This document shows positions 1-6,503 of a stretch of DNA of 12,077 bases, one piece after another. The stretch's first letter is position 1, and each line of letters begins with the position of its first letter. The notes below the pieces were generated by a model. It did no database searches. It was not told the origin of the DNA and saw nothing but the letters and a program-made list of their open reading frames with translations. The DNA is taken from NCBI GenBank assembly GCA_031732875.1, contig JAVMKL010000289.1, forward strand, positions 1 to 12,077. The letters are read 5' to 3'. Source of the DNA: JAVMKJ01 sp031732875. GTDB lineage: Bacteria > Pseudomonadota > Gammaproteobacteria > Competibacterales > Competibacteraceae. Both the position numbers and the translations under genes were made by a program.

Positions 1-149
1 AGCATTATTTCTGCAAGACCTGCGGAATCTACACTTTTCACGAAACTTCGCGGAAGCCCGGTCATTTCCGGGTCAACCTCGGTTGCGTGGAAGGCGTCGA
101 CCCGTTTTCGCTGGAAACGGACGTCCTCGACGGAAAGCATTTGCTTTAA
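1..149 (+). CDS. GFA/CENP-V domain protein, C-terminal fragment
   Basis: The frame whose first complete codon is at position 3 gives 48 residues to a TAA at 147-149. They include FCKTCG (a CxxC zinc-ligand pair at fragment residues 4 and 7), then GIYTFHE, FRVNLGCVEGVDP and a final DGKHLL. This is the usual end of the GFA / CENP-V zinc domain, named after glutathione-dependent formaldehyde-activating enzyme; many members have no proven substrate. The N-terminal two thirds, with the other zinc cysteines, lie left of the window, so a catalytic role cannot be judged. The gene converges on the minus-strand gene ending at 243, with 93 bases between them and no clear terminator. The family call is by recognition of the C-terminal motif only. 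Confidence 0.75.
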   Translation, partial: HYFCKTCGIYTFHETSRKPGHFRVNLGCVEGVDPFSLETDVLDGKHLL

Positions 150-242
150 CCCAGCTTTCGGGTATGCGTTCGATGCCACGAACCCGTCGGCGAAACCCCG
201 GGCGAGCAAGACCCGGTGGCGACCGGCGGTCATCGACGCGAA

Positions 243-1139
243 CTACGGCCGGCAACCGAAACCAGCGACCTCGACCAGCCGCGCCGGAGCGGGGGTGGCC
301 AACCGCCAGGCGCCCGCGCTCCGTTCGACGCGTACCGGGATCGCCTCCGCGTCCTGGATGCCGTTGGGTTTCACCACCAGATCGAACGTCTGGGGATCGC
401 GCCAGCCCTTGAATTGCAAAGACGACCGGTCGCCGGTCGCCAGGCAGTGGAGTTCGAGGCGTGGCCCGGCCGCATCCAGAACGCCCAGCCGGAGCGACAG
501 CGGCGGATTCAAGGCGTTGAAGGTGACGAGGCGCAGGCCGTCCGGGGCCAGCGCTACCACGTCGCCGCCGTCGTGCACGAAGACCGTTCCACCGTTGGCG
601 GGATTGACGAGAAAGCTCCCCGGCGCGTCGTGGCCGAACCGCACGTCGACGCGATGGTAGCCACTGCCGTCGAGCCGGCCGAGATAGCGGTGCGACTCGC
701 TGTCGCCTTCGGCGATCCGGGTCGCCGGCTGGTTCCAGTCGACGAATACCGCCACCGCGCCGCTGGCCGGATTGACCGACAACCGTTGGCCCACGCGACG
801 GACGCTATCACCGGCGGCGGCGATCCGCTTGCGTTCGCCCGTGCGTTCGCAGGTCTCCGACGGCGGCGCGCAGCCGAACAGGACCTCGGCAACCGGCAGC
901 GAGCCGTGTTCCTCAGCCAGCGTCGGCATGGCAAGCATCCGCTCGCCCTCGCCCGCCGCCAGCGGAACCACCGCTATCGCCGGCTTCCTGCCGCCGGGAA
1001 TGGTTCGCTCGGACCAGTTGAGGACGCCGGGGCTGTCGAAACGCAGACCCTCGCGCGGCGCGGCGGCAAGGCCCGGCGCGAGGAATCCCGCCGCGAGCAC
1101 CGCAACGGCAAGCCAGAGGCTGGAGCGATTGGTGTTCAT
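243..1139 (-). CDS. Secreted protein of unknown family (298 aa)
   Basis: The family is not recognised. The open frame extends 62 codons further upstream, but I start at the ATG at 1139 because it begins a good Sec signal peptide: MNTNRSS, a hydrophobic stretch at about residues 8-20, then APGLAAAP with likely cleavage near residues 25-27. The upstream part is arginine-rich and not protein-like. No strong Shine-Dalgarno is seen. The mature part has four cysteines (90, 97, 232, 296), which could form disulfides in the periplasm. Two segments resemble each other, VNPASGAVAVFV (122-133) and VNPANGGTVFVH (178-189), as in beta-propeller or other beta-repeat proteins. No catalytic motif or membrane helix beyond the signal peptide is visible. 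High GC at third codon positions supports real coding. It is probably monocistronic, since the next minus gene ends 113 bases upstream. Confidence 0.7.
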   Translation of the reverse strand: MNTNRSSLWLAVAVLAAGFLAPGLAAAPREGLRFDSPGVLNWSERTIPGGRKPAIAVVPLAAGEGERMLAMPTLAEEHGSLPVAEVLFGCAPPSETCERTGERKRIAAAGDSVRRVGQRLSVNPASGAVAVFVDWNQPATRIAEGDSESHRYLGRLDGSGYHRVDVRFGHDAPGSFLVNPANGGTVFVHDGGDVVALAPDGLRLVTFNALNPPLSLRLGVLDAAGPRLELHCLATGDRSSLQFKGWRDPQTFDLVVKPNGIQDAEAIPVRVERSAGAWRLATPAPARLVEVAGFGCRP

Positions 1140-1252
1140 GGCGAACGAAAGAACGCTCGGGCGAACCGGATATGCCTCGGGGCCTGTTCTCAAAGCCGAA
1201 TAATGTTGCAGGGCCGTTCGTCGGCTTCTGCAAAGGCTGCAAACAACCATGA

Positions 1253-1687
1253 TTAGGGTGTTACAGGAACCGCGGGAATCACAGTGTGGGGTATCCAAAC
1301 GCCGTTTATATTCACAATTTTGCATTTCCGATCTCCAGGCCTTAGATGCTCTTCACATCGCCTCATGGCAGTTTCTGTAGCGTATTCCTTCATTGCCATG
1401 TTCGTACTCCAACCCCAGTGTCCATCGTCAGAAGAAGCAAATGCCTTATTCAACTTAGCCGCCCAATATCCGGAACGAAAATCTTCAATTCCTTTTTTAG
1501 AAGAAATGTATAGTGAAACAATTTCTACTGGTGGAGGTGTGGACGACATTTTGGATTGATCTGCAACTCCCGTATCGGGTGATGGAGTGGTATTACAGGC
1601 AGCTAAAACAATAGTAGTCGTCATGATTAGAAATTTAAAAGACTCTCGCAGACCCCAGATAGCTATTTTATTAATAATGGTATTCAT
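1253..1687 (-). CDS. Small lipoprotein, DUF4189-like C-terminal region (144 aa)
   Basis: Starting at the ATG at 1687, the protein opens with a long basic N-region, a hydrophobic run and the lipobox LAAC, with the lipid-modified cysteine at residue 31, so it is predicted to be membrane anchored. AGGAG at 1698-1702 lies 10 bases upstream and decides this start over the in-frame ATG at 1744. After a Ser/Thr/Pro-rich linker (32-54) comes a compact domain (about 72-132) with AFASSDDGHWGWS, a helix ending MRRC at 111, and KCKIVNINGVW with C122. The order of aromatic strand, helix with Cys, and Cys-Lys-Ile-Val strand resembles DUF4189-type small secreted domains. That resemblance is a memory-based inference. 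The gene is clearly more AT-rich than its neighbours, suggesting acquisition or relaxed selection. Function unknown. Confidence 0.65.
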   Translation of the reverse strand: MNTIINKIAIWGLRESFKFLIMTTTIVLAACNTTPSPDTGVADQSKMSSTPPPVEIVSLYISSKKGIEDFRSGYWAAKLNKAFASSDDGHWGWSTNMAMKEYATETAMRRCEEHLRPGDRKCKIVNINGVWIPHTVIPAVPVTP

Positions 1688-1719
1688 TGATATAGCGCTC
1701 CTATACGGGTTATGGAATT
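1685..1719. repeat. Imperfect 35-nt direct repeat, copy 1
   Basis: Positions 1685-1719 align without gaps to 1884-1918 (offset 199) with 27 of 35 bases identical by eye; blocks TATAGCGC and TGGAATT are exact. This copy covers the start codon and Shine-Dalgarno of the lipoprotein gene (minus strand). It could be a duplicated leader or part of a dispersed family. Confidence 0.45.
1698..1702 (-). promoter_or_regulatory. Shine-Dalgarno of the lipoprotein gene
   Basis: AGGAG on the minus strand, 10 bases upstream of the ATG at 1687. It selects this start over the longer in-frame ATG at 1744, which would put 19 residues in front of the lipoprotein signal. It lies inside the imperfect repeat at 1685-1719; the other copy does not keep the AGGAG. 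Confidence 0.6.
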
Positions 1720-1883
1720 TATAAATGCCAGCCTGATTTTCCAAGGTTGAAAACCTTTTTTGAAATACTATAATCTACCGGGAATAGGTACGACTTCAAA
1801 TCATAGGACTGCAATAGGTTGGAAAAATTCTATTGACCCAAACCATCCGAATCCAAAATTCACATCCCCTTTAGCAAACCCTA

Positions 1884-1918
1884 CATGACTATAGCGCACC
1901 CATACCAGTTGTGGAATT
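1884..1918. repeat. Imperfect 35-nt direct repeat, copy 2
   Basis: Partner of 1685-1719. On the minus strand the equivalent ATG is followed at once by TAG, so no gene starts here, and the Shine-Dalgarno equivalent is changed. A different minus frame is open across it (1801-1923, about 40 codons, no ATG start) and reads as a glycine- and aromatic-rich peptide. It may be a remnant of a gene end or of a repeat. Confidence 0.4.
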
Positions 1919-1941
1919 CCCTCTCATTGGATTAGGCGGCG

Positions 1942-1971
1942 AAAAATGCCCTCCGCCCAAGGGGCATTTTT
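1942..1971. terminator. Bidirectional terminator-like hairpin
   Basis: AAAAATGCCC at 1942-1951 is an exact reverse complement of GGGCATTTTT at 1962-1971, with a 10-base loop. The stem has a GC core and ends in A/T runs on both sides, the form of a rho-independent terminator working in either direction. No intact gene ends next to it, so its client may have been lost or may be the decayed material around it. Confidence 0.5.
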
Positions 1972-2090
1972 GTGCCGATTCCAGGGATGGGTGGTGCTTG
2001 GCTCAGGAGTGATTCAAAACGACGATTCCAACAATCGGACAGGAACGCCATAGTTCGCGTCGTGCTGTCTTTTATTTGGGCGAAACCACC

Positions 2091-2460
2091 ATGGGAATCA
2101 ATCCCGATGCGGTTCGCCGCATCTTGTCGCATTTCGAAGCGGGATCGGGATCGGAGAATCAATTCTTCCAGCATGTTGCCAAAGATGTCGATTGAGCGGT
2201 CGAAGGGGACGCATCCGCGTGCCGGGCGGTATCGGTCGAAGAGACTTCCATGCCCAAGCCTTTACGCGACTCAACAAGATCCTGCCGGGCGGGATGCAAC
2301 TCCATGTCCAGAGCGTGCTGACGGACGGGGACTGGGCCGTGGTGGAACTCCGTTCGCACGCAACGGCCAGGAACGGGATGCGCTTCGACAACCGGTACTG
2401 CCGGATGATTCGGTTCGAGGGCGACACCATCGTCGAGGTGAGAGCCTATCTCGATTTTGG
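2091..2460 (+). pseudogene. Decayed SnoaL/NTF2-like (ketosteroid isomerase-related) gene
   Basis: Three plus frames join into one SnoaL-like protein. Frame 1 from the ATG at 2091 reads MGINPDAVRRILSHFEAG then FFQHVAKDVD and meets TGA at 2193-2195, where the family usually has Trp (DVDW), so TGG to TGA is likely. It continues as AVEG. An extra G near 2205-2208 moves to the frame reading THPRAGRYRSK. A second shift near 2242 leads to DFHAQAFTRLNKILPGG, DGDWAVVELRSHATARNG and MRFDNRYCRMIRFEGDTIVE, typical of the SnoaL fold. After VRAYLD (about 2454) similarity stops and the frame runs into the tRNA-Pro terminator. Intact relatives are small proteins, many of unknown substrate. One nonsense codon, two frameshifts and a changed C-terminus make a working product very unlikely. 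Confidence 0.85.
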
Positions 2461-2473
2461 AAATCCAACGAGA

Positions 2474-2503
2474 AAAGGCTTGGCAGTTGCCTGCCAAGCC
2501 TTT
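2474..2503 (-). terminator. Rho-independent terminator of tRNA-Pro
   Basis: AAAGGCTTGGCA (2474-2485) and TGCCAAGCCTTT (2492-2503) form a perfect 12-bp stem with a 6-base loop, starting 8 bases past the tRNA 3' end. In minus-strand reading the stem ends in TTTT followed by CTCGTT. It marks the end of the thrS-to-tRNA-Pro cluster. It also overlaps the abnormal tail of the SnoaL pseudogene. Confidence 0.85.
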
Positions 2504-2510
2504 GTTTCAA

Positions 2511-2588
<78 letters not shown>

Positions 2589-2621
2589 CGCACGGCGGAC
2601 CGGCCGCCGTTAAGAGCAGTG

Positions 2622-2650
2622 ATGTTAATTCAATCCGCCTGGTTTGCCAA
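2622..2650 (-). promoter_or_regulatory. Candidate sigma-70 promoter of tRNA-Pro
   Basis: On the minus strand, TTGGCA (2645-2650) and TAACAT (2622-2627) are 17 bp apart, between the end of ihfA and the tRNA. The -10 box matches the consensus at 4 of 6 positions. Transcription would begin around 2614, leaving a short GC-rich 5' leader before the mature tRNA end at 2588. Read-through from ihfA is also possible, since no terminator is seen between them. Confidence 0.45.
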
Positions 2651-2670
2651 GCGTTTAGGAATTAACGCGG

Positions 2671-2970
2671 TTACTGAGCCTCGCCCTTGAAGGCGTCCAC
2701 CCGCGCCTTGAGCTTCTGTCCCGGCCGGAAGGTGACCACCCGCCGCGCCGTGATCGGGATTTCCTCGCCGGTCTTGGGATTGCGACCCGGCCGCTGGTTC
2801 TTGTCGCGCAGATCGAAATTGCCGAAGCCGGACAACTTCACCTGCCGCCCCCGTTCCAGGGCACTGCGGATCTCCTCGAAGAAAATCTCCACCAAATCCT
2901 TGGCCTCGCGCTTGTTGATGCCCAGTTCCTCGAACAACCTTTCCGCCATGTCGGCTTTTGTTAGTGCCAT
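2671..2970 (-). CDS. ihfA: Integration host factor subunit alpha
   Basis: A 99-residue HU/IHF-family protein. With IHF beta it forms the heterodimer that bends DNA sharply at specific sites, acting in transcription, replication and recombination. Visible features are the N-terminal helices MALTKADMAERLFEELGINKR, the KLSGFGNF hallmark (45-52), and the beta-arm around RPGRNPKTGEEIPITARR, with the intercalating proline at P65. The sequence is close to E. coli IhfA over nearly its whole length, and RNPKTGE with VVTFRPGQKLK fits the alpha subunit. I start at the ATG at 2970, not further upstream in the open frame, because it matches the family N-terminus. It begins 4 bases after the pheT stop. The Shine-Dalgarno AGGAG overlaps that stop codon and sits unusually close to the ATG, so translation is probably coupled to pheT. 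Confidence 0.97.
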   Translation of the reverse strand: MALTKADMAERLFEELGINKREAKDLVEIFFEEIRSALERGRQVKLSGFGNFDLRDKNQRPGRNPKTGEEIPITARRVVTFRPGQKLKARVDAFKGEAQ

Positions 2971-2974
2971 GCTC

Positions 2975-5356
2975 CTAAATCCTAAGCGTTGCGTCAAACT
3001 GTTCCGCCAGTCCGGCAATGATGCCGGATACGACCTCATCGACCACACCATCAGTAAGATTGTGCGCGAAATCCTGTAAAATCAATCCCAAAGCCAAACT
3101 TTTCCGGCCTTCGGGAATTCCCCGGCCCCGGTAGAGATCGAAAAGCCGAATATCGTGCAGCAATTCGCCACCGCATCGGCGAATGCAGTCCAGAATCGCC
3201 CGCGCGGTAACCACCTCGTCCACCACGATGGCGATGTCGCGGCGGCTGGCCGGGAACCGGGACAGCGCCCGGAACGCCGGAATCAGCGCCGGATCCAACC
3301 CCCCCACCAGCCGCAGTTCGAACACGAAAGCGTCGCCCTCCACATCCAGTTCCCGCGCCACCCGCGGATGCAGGGCGCCCAGCCAGCCGACCGGCTCGCC
3401 AGCCCGCTCGATCCGGGCGCTCTGCCCCGGATGCAACGCCGGATGGGCGGCCGCGACGAAAACAAACGCCTCCGGCTCACCGGTCAGGACCAGCAACGCC
3501 TCGACGTCCGCCTTGAGATCGAAGAAATCCACCGCCCGCGCCGGCATGCCCCACTGTTCCGGCAAGGCGGTACCCGCCGCCACGCCGCCGAGGTAGGGCT
3601 CCTGCCGCAATCCACCGTCCGCCGGAATGAAATTCAGGCCATGTTCGAACAACCGCACCCGTGGCTGCTGGCGCTTCTGGTTGTAGACCAGCGCCGCGAG
3701 CAGGCCCGGCCACAGACTGGTGCGCATGACCGACAGATCGGCGGAAATCGGGTTGGCCAGCGCCAGCGGCTCCCGTTCGGGATCGAGCCGTTGCTGGAAA
3801 GCCGGATCGACGAAACTGTAGGTGATGGCTTCCTGGAAACCGCGCTGCACCAGGATTTCCCGGAACCGTTCCAGCGCGACCCGCCCTTCCGGTTGCGCCG
3901 GCATCTCCAGCCGGGTCAGCGGTCGGTTGCCTGGCAGGCGGTCGTAGCCGTAAACACGGGCGATCTCCTCGATCAGATCCACCTCCAGGGCGATGTCGAA
4001 GCGGCTGCTCGGCGGTGCAACCAGCCAATGATCCGACCCGATCGCCACCGCCATGCCCAGCCGCCGCAGGATCGACTCGACGTCGGCGGCGGCAACGTCC
4101 ATCCCCAACAGCTTGCGGATCCGCTCCGGCCGCAACCGGATGGCCGGTTCCGCCGGCAGGTGCTCGGGCGAAACCGCCTCGACGATGGGGCCCGGCTGGC
4201 CGCCGGCCATGTCGATCAGCAGCCGGGTGGCGCGCTCGGCGGCACGGCGCTGCAATTGCGGGTCGACGCCGCGCTCGAAGCGGTAGGAGGAGTCGGTCTG
4301 CAAGCCGTAGCGACGGGCGCGGCCGGCGATGCCGGCCGGCGCGAAGAAGGCACTTTCCAGGAACACGTCGCGGGTGGCGTCGGTGCAGGAACTGATTTCG
4401 CCGCCCATGATCCCGGCCAGCGCCAGCGGGCCGCGATGGTCGGCGATCAGCAACGTCTCCCCATCGGGCTCCACCACCGCCCCGTTCAGCAGTTCCATCC
4501 GCTCGCCGGGCCGGGCGCGGCGCACCACGATGCCGCCGGTCAGCCGGCCCAGATCGAAGGCGTGCATCGGCTGGCCGAGTTCCAGCATCACGTAATTGGT
4601 GACATCCACCAGCGGCCCCAGACTGCGCACGCCGGCGCGGCGCAACCGCTCCTTCATCCACAACGGTGTCTCGGCGGCGGGATCGACGCCGCGGATCACC
4701 CGCCCCACGTAGCGCGGGCAGTCGGCCGGATCGAGCAGCGTCACCGGAAAGGTGGCATCCACCACCGGTTCCACCACCTCCGCCGGCAGCGGACGGAACT
4801 CGTGGCGATTGAGCGCCGCCACCTCGCGGGCGATGCCCTCCATGCCCAGACAGTCGCCGCGATTGGGGGTCAGTTCGATTTCGATCAGGGAATCGTCCAA
4901 GGCCAGCAGTTCGCGCACGTCCTGGCCGGGCCGGCTGTGGGCGGGCAGGGGCAACAGACCGTCGGAACTCTCCGCCAGGCCCAGTTCCCTGGCCGAGCAC
5001 AGCATCCCTTGCGACTCGACGCCGCGCAGCTTGGAGGGTTTGATGGTCGATCCACCGGGCAACACCGCGCCGATCAGGGCGGTCGGCGCACGCATGCCGA
5101 CCGCAACGTTGGGCGCGCCGCAGACGATCTGCAGTGGCTCCGGTCCCCCCACGTCCACCGTCGCCACCCGGAGTCGGTCGGCGTCGGGATGCGAAACCAG
5201 GCCGATCACCCGGCCGACCACCACCCGGTCGAAGGCCGGCGCGGCCGGTTCCACGCGGTCCACTTCCAGGCCGGCCATGGTCAGTTGCGCCACCAGTTCG
5301 GCGCTGGATACCGCCGGATCGACCCATTCCCGCAGCCATTGCTCGCTGACTTTCAT
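2975..5356 (-). CDS. pheT: Phenylalanine-tRNA ligase beta subunit
   Basis: A 793-residue protein (E. coli PheT is 795) of the cytoplasmic alpha2beta2 enzyme that charges tRNA-Phe. Domains in order: an EMAPII-like tRNA-binding fold at about 39-150 (VVVGRVIGLVSHPDADRLRV, CGAPN, GMLCS); the B3/B4 editing region, which hydrolyses Tyr-tRNA-Phe, starting near ELTPNRGDCLG; the B5 domain with EVDLIEEIARVYGYD at about 455-470; a catalytic-like core; and a C-terminal anticodon-binding FDX-ACB domain from about 698 (SRFPASRRDIAIVVDE) ending with FDLYRGRGIPEGRKSLAL. The start ATG at 5356 matches the family opening (MKVSEQWLREW). It follows pheS by 10 bases, with a GAGG Shine-Dalgarno overlapping the pheS stop, so the two subunits are likely made together. 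Long open frames on the opposite strand here are high-GC shadows. Confidence 0.98.
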   Translation of the reverse strand: MKVSEQWLREWVDPAVSSAELVAQLTMAGLEVDRVEPAAPAFDRVVVGRVIGLVSHPDADRLRVATVDVGGPEPLQIVCGAPNVAVGMRAPTALIGAVLPGGSTIKPSKLRGVESQGMLCSARELGLAESSDGLLPLPAHSRPGQDVRELLALDDSLIEIELTPNRGDCLGMEGIAREVAALNRHEFRPLPAEVVEPVVDATFPVTLLDPADCPRYVGRVIRGVDPAAETPLWMKERLRRAGVRSLGPLVDVTNYVMLELGQPMHAFDLGRLTGGIVVRRARPGERMELLNGAVVEPDGETLLIADHRGPLALAGIMGGEISSCTDATRDVFLESAFFAPAGIAGRARRYGLQTDSSYRFERGVDPQLQRRAAERATRLLIDMAGGQPGPIVEAVSPEHLPAEPAIRLRPERIRKLLGMDVAAADVESILRRLGMAVAIGSDHWLVAPPSSRFDIALEVDLIEEIARVYGYDRLPGNRPLTRLEMPAQPEGRVALERFREILVQRGFQEAITYSFVDPAFQQRLDPEREPLALANPISADLSVMRTSLWPGLLAALVYNQKRQQPRVRLFEHGLNFIPADGGLRQEPYLGGVAAGTALPEQWGMPARAVDFFDLKADVEALLVLTGEPEAFVFVAAAHPALHPGQSARIERAGEPVGWLGALHPRVARELDVEGDAFVFELRLVGGLDPALIPAFRALSRFPASRRDIAIVVDEVVTARAILDCIRRCGGELLHDIRLFDLYRGRGIPEGRKSLALGLILQDFAHNLTDGVVDEVVSGIIAGLAEQFDATLRI

Positions 5357-5366
5357 GCTGGTTGCC

Positions 5367-6383
5367 TCACTGAAACTGGCGCAGGAAGCGCAGATCGTTT
5401 TCGAAGAACAGCCGCAGGTCGTTGACGCCGTAGCGCAGCATGGTCAATCGCTCCACCCCCATGCCGAAGGCATAGCCGGTATAGCGTTCGCCGTCGATGC
5501 CGACCTTGTCGAACACCGCCGGATGCACCATGCCGCAGCCCAGCACCTCCAGCCAGCCGCTGTGCTTGCACACCCGGCAACCGCCGCCGCCGCAGATCAC
5601 GCACTGGATATCCACTTCGGCCGACGGTTCGGTGAACGGGAAGTAGGACGGCCGGAAGCGCACCGCCAGATCGCGCTCGAAGAAATGGCGCAGGAAGTCG
5701 TCCAGCACGCCTTTCAGGTCGGCGAAGCTCACGTCCTCGTCCACCAGCAGGCCCTCGACCTGATGGAACATCGGCGAGTGGGTCAAATCCGAATCGCAGC
5801 GGTAAACCCGCCCCGGCGCGATGACCCGCACGGGGGGCGCCCGCCGTTCCATCACCCGGATCTGCACCGGCGAGGTGTGGGTGCGCAGCAGGGTGTGGGC
5901 GTCGAAATAGAAGGTGTCGTGCATCGCCCGCGCTGGATGCTGGGGGGGGATGTTGAGCGCCTCGAAGTTGCGGAAGTCGTCCTCGACCTCCGGCCCTTCC
6001 GCGATGCTGAAGCCGATCCGGGCGAACAGCGCTTCGATGCGCGCCAGAGTGCGGCTGAGCGGATGGTAACCGCCCGGCCGCTGGCCGCGCCCGGGCAGCG
6101 TCACGTCGATGGCCTCGCCCGCCAGTCGGGCATCCAGCACCGCCGCCTCCAATACGGCCTTGCGCGCGGCGATGGCGGTTTCCAGCGCTTCCTTGGCTTC
6201 GTTAATGGCCTGGCCGGCTTCGCGCCGCCGCTCGGGGGGCAGGCGGCCCAGTTCCTTGAGGCGTTCGGTGAGCGCGCCTTTCTTGCCCAGATAGCGCACG
6301 CGCACCTGATCCAGGGCGGCGAGGTCGCCGGCCCCGGCGATGGCGGTCCGGGCGGTTTGCATCAGTTCGGGCAATGCGTCCAC
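5367..6383 (-). CDS. pheS: Phenylalanine-tRNA ligase alpha subunit
   Basis: The catalytic subunit of class II PheRS. It has an N-terminal coiled-coil arm for tRNA (about 1-95), motif 2 around GRVYRCDSDLTHSPMFHQVE (191-210), the Phe pocket FRPSYFPFTEPS (243-254) and motif 3 with YTGYAFGMGVERLTML (301-316). A305 aligns with E. coli A294, the residue that sets side-chain size in the pocket. A cysteine cluster CVICGGGGCRVC spans 261-272. I chose the GTG at 6383 because from there the N-terminus aligns without gaps to E. coli PheS through YLGKKG. The frame is open back to a TTG at 6422, but that codon abuts the U-tract of the preceding terminator and has no ribosome binding site. Length from the GTG is 338 residues (E. 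coli 327). The Shine-Dalgarno is weak (GAGAGA further upstream). Confidence 0.96.
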   Translation of the reverse strand: MDALPELMQTARTAIAGAGDLAALDQVRVRYLGKKGALTERLKELGRLPPERRREAGQAINEAKEALETAIAARKAVLEAAVLDARLAGEAIDVTLPGRGQRPGGYHPLSRTLARIEALFARIGFSIAEGPEVEDDFRNFEALNIPPQHPARAMHDTFYFDAHTLLRTHTSPVQIRVMERRAPPVRVIAPGRVYRCDSDLTHSPMFHQVEGLLVDEDVSFADLKGVLDDFLRHFFERDLAVRFRPSYFPFTEPSAEVDIQCVICGGGGCRVCKHSGWLEVLGCGMVHPAVFDKVGIDGERYTGYAFGMGVERLTMLRYGVNDLRLFFENDLRFLRQFQ

Positions 6384-6420
6384 GCTGGCGGGTCTCTCAA
6401 CACGGTGGTGATTGGGGAAC

Positions 6421-6454
6421 AAACGAAAAGGGGAAAGGATCGCGGCCTTTCCCC
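6421..6454 (-). terminator. Terminator/attenuator in the rplT-pheS gap
   Basis: On the minus strand GGGGAAAGG (6446-6454) pairs perfectly with CCTTTCCCC (6430-6438) around a 7-base loop, followed at once by TTTTCGTTTGTT. This is a classic rho-independent terminator located after rplT and just before pheS, where E. coli has the pheM leader-peptide attenuator. Here there is no ATG, GTG or TTG between the rplT stop and the hairpin, so a Phe-codon leader peptide cannot be drawn. Confidence 0.8.
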
Positions 6455-6471
6455 GTTCGGAATCCCGGATG

Positions 6472-6498
6472 CCGCCGGACCGGAACCCGGTCCGGCGG
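6472..6498 (-). other. GC-rich 12-bp hairpin directly after rplT
   Basis: CCGCCGGACCGG and CCGGTCCGGCGG form a perfect 12-bp stem with a 3-base loop, starting 5 bases past the rplT stop and ending 17 bases before the terminator stem. It has no U-tract. It could protect the 3' end of the ribosomal-protein transcript, pause polymerase, or take part in a terminator switch; no clear alternative pairing with the terminator was found by eye. Confidence 0.6.
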
Positions 6499-6503
6499 GC
6501 GGT

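Larger units (their letters stand above)
1745..2090. other. Intergenic region, AT-rich, no convincing gene
   Basis: This stretch between the lipoprotein gene and the SnoaL pseudogene holds the second repeat copy (1884-1918) and a palindromic hairpin (1942-1971). The left part, to about 1930, is AT-rich like the lipoprotein gene; GC content rises afterwards. The only open frames are short, without ribosome binding sites. The minus frame 1932-2174 starts antisense to the pseudogene and has no protein-like character. Confidence 0.6.

Noticed and set aside
216..1256. Plus-strand open frame opposite the secreted protein gene
   Set aside because: The minus strand has the signal peptide and balanced composition; the plus reading is Arg/Gln/His-rich and lacks a domain.
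1932..2174. 80-codon minus-strand frame
   Set aside because: It is antisense to the SnoaL pseudogene, includes the palindromic hairpin and has no ribosome binding site.
3155..5425. Very long plus-strand open frame (about 756 codons) opposite pheT
   Set aside because: It is antisense to a full-length, well-conserved pheT; its product is rich in Arg, Gln, His and Gly with no domain. This is typical of high-GC antisense shadows.
6431..6503. A T-box riboswitch controlling pheS
   Set aside because: The gap is too short and has no T-box consensus or specifier loop; the hairpins look like a simple terminator pair.
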